A stretch of 64,000 nucleotides of DNA from Unio delphinus (taxonomy: Eukaryota; Mollusca; Bivalvia; Unionida; Unionidae): NCBI GenBank assembly GCA_029339505.1, contig JAQISU010000115.1:5794501-5858500 (forward strand). The letters are read 5' to 3'. Both the position numbers and the translations under genes were made by a program. Positions 59,696 to 64,000 of the stretch are shown here, one piece after another. The notes under the pieces are model-generated. The model saw only the letters and a list, made by a program, of their open reading frames with translations. It was not told the DNA's origin and did no database searches. How positions within the stretch are numbered: position 1 is the first letter of the stretch; every line of letters starts with the position of its first letter.

Positions 59696-60860
59696 CCCTT
59701 ACTCTCCATGTTGTAGTACAGGACATCAGAGTGTTCCTAAACCCTCTTCACCTCCATGGGATTTAGTGATTCCTATACACTCAGCAGCTCAGAGTGTCCT
59801 TGATGATGCTGTTTTGATTGTGTTAGACTCTATGTTTGACATGGATGAAGCACGAGTGACGCCTGCTCCTTCATCTTTGTGGATGATGATGTTTAGTTTT
59901 TTTTATAGTCTATCACCCTCTTGCTTATCCTCAAAACCTGCCGTACAATCCAAAACAGATCTTGGAAAAGATCTTGGGTCCTCAACCTTATCAAGTCCAC
60001 CTCTTTTACTTCCTCATTCTTCTGCAATTGAGGAAATTGCTGAGAGGTTTTTAAGAAGCCAAATTATTGATAAACAGTATCGAGGGTGGGCCATTTCCTC
60101 CTTAACATTGCAGCCCTTGGTCTCTCTTGCCAGCTGTTGGGTACATTGCCCAAAGTGGCCCACAAAACCTCCCCAGCTTGATGCTTGTGTGGCCAAGGTG
60201 GGTATATCGAGAGCAGCCTGGGCATGCCTTTCTGTGAAAGACATTGAAACTAAGGAACATAAAGTCCATCTGCTTGTCATTATAGCTTATCATGCCAATC
60301 TCTTCTCAGCTGTTTCTTTTAGCATGCTGATGGAAACATCCATGAAGCTAACCACCCTTTAACACATCTTGGCATGCACTATCTGCTTCTATGGCTTTGT
60401 CTGCAGAACTTCTTCAATCCACGATGTTGTTTTGGACTCTTCATAGGTTCTTAATTCTTCATCACAGTATAGACATCTGCTTGAAGCCAAGAGTCTGTTT
60501 GGAGGCCTCATTCCTTCTGTTGCATTTCAAGATTTGTTGGATCATCAACATATATCCTTCAGATGCACTCCAAGCCATCACATTTGACCAAGAAGTTTGT
60601 CCATGTGAATCACCATAAGGGCCTTCTGCTAAGCGGACACAGACTCAACATATGAACCATTGAATGAGGTCTCTTTTCAGGACTTCACCCTCAAGCCCTC
60701 GTCTCAGCGCAATAAAGTGGGATTCATGCATTATATATTGACACTGGCTCTCTCTGATTTAATGTCAATTTATGATTCCATTTCCCTCCTTTGTCAACCT
60801 GGAATTTTTACCTTCCATATCTCCACTACCAGTAGAGATCCCCTGTCTCAGTCGAATCTG
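59696..60860 (+). pseudogene. Decayed coding remnant, possibly of a retroelement gag-like ORF
   Basis: A 198-codon + frame (59766-60362) is unusually long and GC-richer for this window and reads like protein: AIEEIAERFLRSQIIDKQYR, LDACVAKVGISRAAWACLSV, KDIETKEHKVHLLVIIAYHA. Coding-like sequence continues downstream with frameshifts; in another frame it reads QYRHLLEAKSLFGGLIPSVA, FQDLLDHQHI at about 60470-60560. The layout recalls the upstream ORF of DIRS-like elements, but I cannot confirm this. A decayed host gene or other repeat is equally possible. Stops and frame changes rule out an intact gene. Confidence 0.35.
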
Positions 60861-60861
60861 T

Positions 60862-60990
60862 GCTGCAGATGATACAGCTAGGCTTTTATGTAGTGAGGGC
60901 ACTATTTATATCTTCAGATGATACATTTAGGCTTTTATGTCTGGTGAGGGCATTCAGTTTCTATCTTAAGATGATACAGTCTAGTGAAAA
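60862..60990. repeat. Short tandem repeat, about 55-60-bp unit, 2-3 copies
   Basis: agatgatacagctaggcttt, tatgtagtgagggcac recurs as agatgatacatttaggcttt, tatgtctggtgagggcat and a third partial copy aagatgatacagtcta. Confidence 0.75.
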
Positions 60991-61053
60991 ATTGCTCAGA
61001 CATTTTACTTACTCATTTCCTTGTTCTGGATGTTCTCCAGATTTTTGTCTATA

Positions 61054-61231
61054 CAGTAGAACCTGTCTTCAAAGGCCATCCCTTCTGCCTAAAAAATATT
61101 GGTCTCTCAAGACAGGTGGTTTGTCATAACAGGTTGTAACACTATATAATCAATAAGTTGGTGCATGGAAATTCTGGTCTCTCAAAACAGGTGGTCCTCC
61201 TAGCAGTGGTCTCTCAAGAAAGGTTTTACTG
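61054..61231. mobile_element. pogo/Tigger-like MITE (copy 2)
   Basis: Ends CAGTAGAACCT and AGGTTTTACTG are inverted repeats with one mismatch. TA flanks both ends (61052-61053, 61232-61233). The interior (ccttctgcctaaaaaatatt, ggtctctcaagacaggtggt, acactatataatcaataag) matches 42524-42686. Length 178 bp, no transposase. Confidence 0.85.
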
Positions 61232-61233
61232 TA

Positions 61234-62340
61234 CTGGTAGTATGCAGATTTTAAAACGAGGCTGTCTAGACAAACTGGACTGAACCCTAGATGGTGTGCT
61301 ATACATTATATCTCCTGGTATTCATTGCAGACACTTGTGACCTTCTCCATGTCACAACAACATACCCATTCCTTTGTTGTGGCCATTGCCAAACAATTAC
61401 ACCTAAAATACTTTTCTTCTTCAATAGAGAGAAAATAGAAGTTGCAAGTAGATAATTACCACAGAAAAAAATAGATTATTTCATAGTTTATAAACATGCA
61501 TATGAGAAATTTTAAATTTAACTTGCAACTTTTATATGTTACAACCCATGAAATACAATACACTTATACAGCCTTTATTACAGGAGAGAAAAAATCTATT
61601 TGTAAACGAACAGGAGACTGTTGAACAGTATTGTAAATATCATTGGATACATATATTTATTGTAACTTACAGTCATAGATAGACATATTCAGAAAACAAT
61701 GAAATGTCCATCAATCTATCTTGTCTTTCTTTGTCATCTTCATCTGCAACTTTGGATTTGCATCAGAATTGGAAATATAGGATTCAAACTGGTATGGATT
61801 AATTTGGGTGCTGGCAGCCGCTTTTACGCATTAACAGAATCTTCCCAGTCATTGAATGGCAAAGACCCACAGTACAGTGATAATTTACTTCCTTTCAGAA
61901 TCACAGCATTTGTGTTGAGTTTCTGAAGACTTTTCCATAATATGACAATACCAGCTCAGCCTTTGTTTATAACAAGTGATCAAAATGGGACATCATGCTT
62001 TGTTTTCACAAAATACAGGTTTTAAGTATGAGATTAAATGTAATGTCATGCTTTGATTTCACTGTCTCCCTCACTGCTCTGATGTCCTGGTGTAGCAGCC
62101 ATCTATGAAAAAGATGAACTAACTCTGCATGTTTTGCACACACATTCCAGGGACAAGAAAGCTGTGACTAATTGCATCTCACTGACATTTCTTCCAAGGG
62201 AAATGTATCCACATGAAATGGATGGTACATTTATTTGGCAAGAAAAAGAAAGATAAACAATAGCCATGGGAAAGTATTGCATAATTAAAATGAGTCCCCT
62301 CTCAACAATAACAACAACCCACCACATTTCTCCACATTAT
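61234..62340. other. Unannotated intronic stretch
   Basis: No gene supported. A 75-codon frame at 61699-61926 has no domain features. Nothing else recognised. Confidence 0.5.
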
Positions 62341-62950
62341 CTACTACTGTCACTAAATATTTTTGACAGCTTGCACTTTAGGCAAGGAAGAACCATGTTG
62401 ATTTTGAGGTAAAAAGGTCAAAGGTTGAGCTCATTTTGATTGCAAGAATAAAAATGGTTTCTGCACCATAACAATTGTTCTACTTAATATACCAGGACCA
62501 AATTGGTTAGTTTACACTTTGGGTAAGGAATAAGCCTTTTAATTTGGGGTTCAAAAAGTTACGGTCATAATCATTAATTAAAATGAGAAAAATTATTTCT
62601 GCACAATGACTAAAGGTTTCAAACTTTATGGATAGCAGTAAATTAGAATCCTGTTGGTCTTTGGGTTCAAAGAAGAAAACTAGATTCCACACATTAACAT
62701 TACTTATACAATATACCCCTAGACCAAGCTTTGTGGATGGCTTGCAAATCCATATTGGGATAAAGAGATCAAAGTTCAAGGTCACTGACTCAAAGAATAA
62801 AAATGCTTTCTGAATGGTAACATTACTTCTGCATCACAGACCTGAACCAAGCACAGTGAATGGCTTGCACACTTGAGCACATTAATATTACTTCTACATT
62901 ACAAAGCTAGAGGCAATCTTTGTGGCTGGCTTGCACAAAGTGTTATAAAA
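62341..62950. repeat. Degenerate dispersed repeat with AGGTCA-like motifs (block 2)
   Basis: Diverged units of about 110-150 bp: an agcttgcactttaggcaagg segment, aaaaggtcaaaggttgagct, aatggtttctgcaccataac; then aagctttgtggatggcttgc, agatcaaagttcaaggtcac, tgactcaaagaataaaaatg. Same family as 22116-22760. Confidence 0.65.
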
Positions 62951-63399
62951 AAGCTGTGGTGGTCCGTAGTGTAAGGGGTGGGGTTTTTCCGAAATATTTA
63001 AATGAATTTTGAAAAAGTTCCCTTGACCAGTAATTAAAAAAAAAAAAAAAAAATGTTAAATTATTGATAATAGATTTATAGCTGTGAGCCCCCAGTCAGC
63101 AATGCCGACGGTTACATTATAAATAAACACGAAGATACAATTCAATTAATAACAATTTAATAAAATGTGAACTTTATACGATAAATATCAATCACTCGTC
63201 TCTCCCTTGACCAAGTGACGGCCTAGTTCATCACGTGATTTCTTTAGTGTGAGTATAATTTCCCCTGTCCTTGTGATCTACTCATCTAATTTTCTGTTAC
63301 ATGCTTCCTTCCGTCTTTCTCCTCCTTTCCTTTCCTCCTTTGACTCTTTGTCCCTCCTGTCTTCTCCACTTCCGTTCCACGTTCCTCCTGTCTATCTAC
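62951..63399. other. Unannotated stretch before a hAT-like end
   Basis: Poly-A run at 63036-63053 and a pyrimidine-rich patch (63300-63395). No exon for the receptor's second zinc finger was seen here or elsewhere downstream of 57315. Confidence 0.5.
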
Positions 63400-63720
63400 T
63401 AGAGCTGTACCGATGTCACTTTTTGCCGATTATGCCGATACCGCGTATAGCCGATTATCAAAATTGCCGATACCGATTATGAGACCGATTATTTGATTTT
63501 TCTTTGCAAACAGGAAAGTTTTGCGGCACAATAAATATGTTCTAATCACTATGTAAATTGAGGCAATGCTTTTGAGTTTATTGTCGACTTTCTATGAGCA
63601 AAGGTCGTCGGCTTGCTTTGACGACAACAAATACTCGTTATTGCTGCGGCAACATCAGATAATTGTAAAACATTGATATAAAATTGTTTTATTTGTTTAG
63701 TATATGTCGGTGCTTCAAAG
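63400..63720 (+). mobile_element. hAT-like transposon left end, continuing rightwards
   Basis: Starts TAGAGCTGTACCGATGTCAC and matches 23157-23260 over about 100 bases with repeated CCGATTAT/CCGATACC motifs. The 8 bases before it are ctatctac. No matching right end lies within the window, so the element is either truncated or extends beyond 64000. Confidence 0.5.
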
Positions 63721-63723
63721 GTA

Positions 63724-63775
63724 CAGTAAAACCAGTTATGACTTATGAGAGACCGCCCCTTCTGCCAGATAGTGG
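63724..63775. mobile_element. pogo/Tigger-like MITE end (copy 3, partial)
   Basis: TA then CAGTAAAACCAGTTATGACT, followed by gagaccgccccttctgccag, matching the start of the copies at 42524 and 61054. The remainder is absent. Confidence 0.6.
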
Positions 63776-64000
63776 CTTGGTGAAACACTAACAAAAGTAA
63801 TAAAAAATAATTTTAAAAAATCCGGAAATGATTCTCACTTACTAGTATTAAAGACAATGAGTTCGTTCACCCTCCAGGCATTACGGATTAACTGAAAGAC
63901 AGACGACGTACTCAAACCTACACTGAAGCCCTTTCAAACAATTTCTCACTGGGTCATAAGGACTCGGTGTTTTGTGAGTTTTCATAAAGATAAAGAAAAA
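63776..64000. other. Unannotated window end
   Basis: Nothing recognised. Confidence 0.5.

Noticed and set aside
57316..64000. Search for the exon of the second zinc finger (GFFRRSI...)
   Set aside because: No such coding sequence was found; the next exon must lie beyond the window.

Overview
This is a 64 kb stretch of AT-rich, repeat-laden animal DNA, most probably from a lophotrochozoan and plausibly a bivalve or other mollusc. The taxonomic call rests on the nuclear-receptor exon, on the tRNA-derived SINEs and degenerate AGGTCA-rich dispersed repeats that resemble those of mollusc genomes, and on the non-LTR, hAT and Mutator-like remnants. The species cannot be named from sequence alone. 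Nothing looks bacterial, and no operon, rRNA, functional tRNA gene or CRISPR array was seen.

Only one host gene can be supported. Two + strand coding exons, 14287-14585 and 57191-57315, have matching splice phase and together encode a Pro/Ser-rich N-terminal region followed by the first zinc finger of a nuclear receptor. The finger reads most like the E78 (NR1E, Eip78C) subfamily. The exons are separated by an intron of about 42.6 kb, and the exon for the second zinc finger lies beyond the window. The DBD exon is followed by two decayed tandem copies of itself, at 57467-57555 and at 57559-57590 plus 57976-57999. A SINE fragment sits between copies 1 and 2, and a 377-bp hAT-type MITE with a perfect 8-bp target-site duplication splits copy 3.

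The rest is non-coding repeat landscape. About 20 separate minisatellites or satellite blocks, with units of 22 to 85 bp, occupy roughly 20 kb. The largest are at 3603-7335 (about 37-bp unit), 17215-18260 (57 bp), 29076-30343 (42 bp), 45627-47508 (38 bp), 48605-53345 (42 bp, with higher-order structure), 54237-55475 (53 bp) and 55490-57050 (alternating units near 53 and 49 bp). Three arrays have units divisible by three and give long open frames that are almost certainly not genes.

Mobile elements include: a 5'-truncated LINE at 26560-27613 nested in a SINE, with two further copies at 36203-36865 and 41863-41982; an RTE-like LINE pseudogene at about 34600-35652 with a (GAT)n tail; a solo LTR at 44624-45459 with TG..CA ends and a 4-bp TSD; hAT-type MITEs at 12451-12661 and 57591-57967; pogo/Tigger-like MITEs at 42524-42686 and 61054-61231; a MITE family with long TIRs (four copies); SINEs at 9755-9935, 11272-11545, 39417-39667 and 41085-41325 plus fragments; and a Mutator-like transposase remnant at 32339-32817 on the minus strand. 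Remaining stretches are AT-rich sequence in which I recognise nothing.
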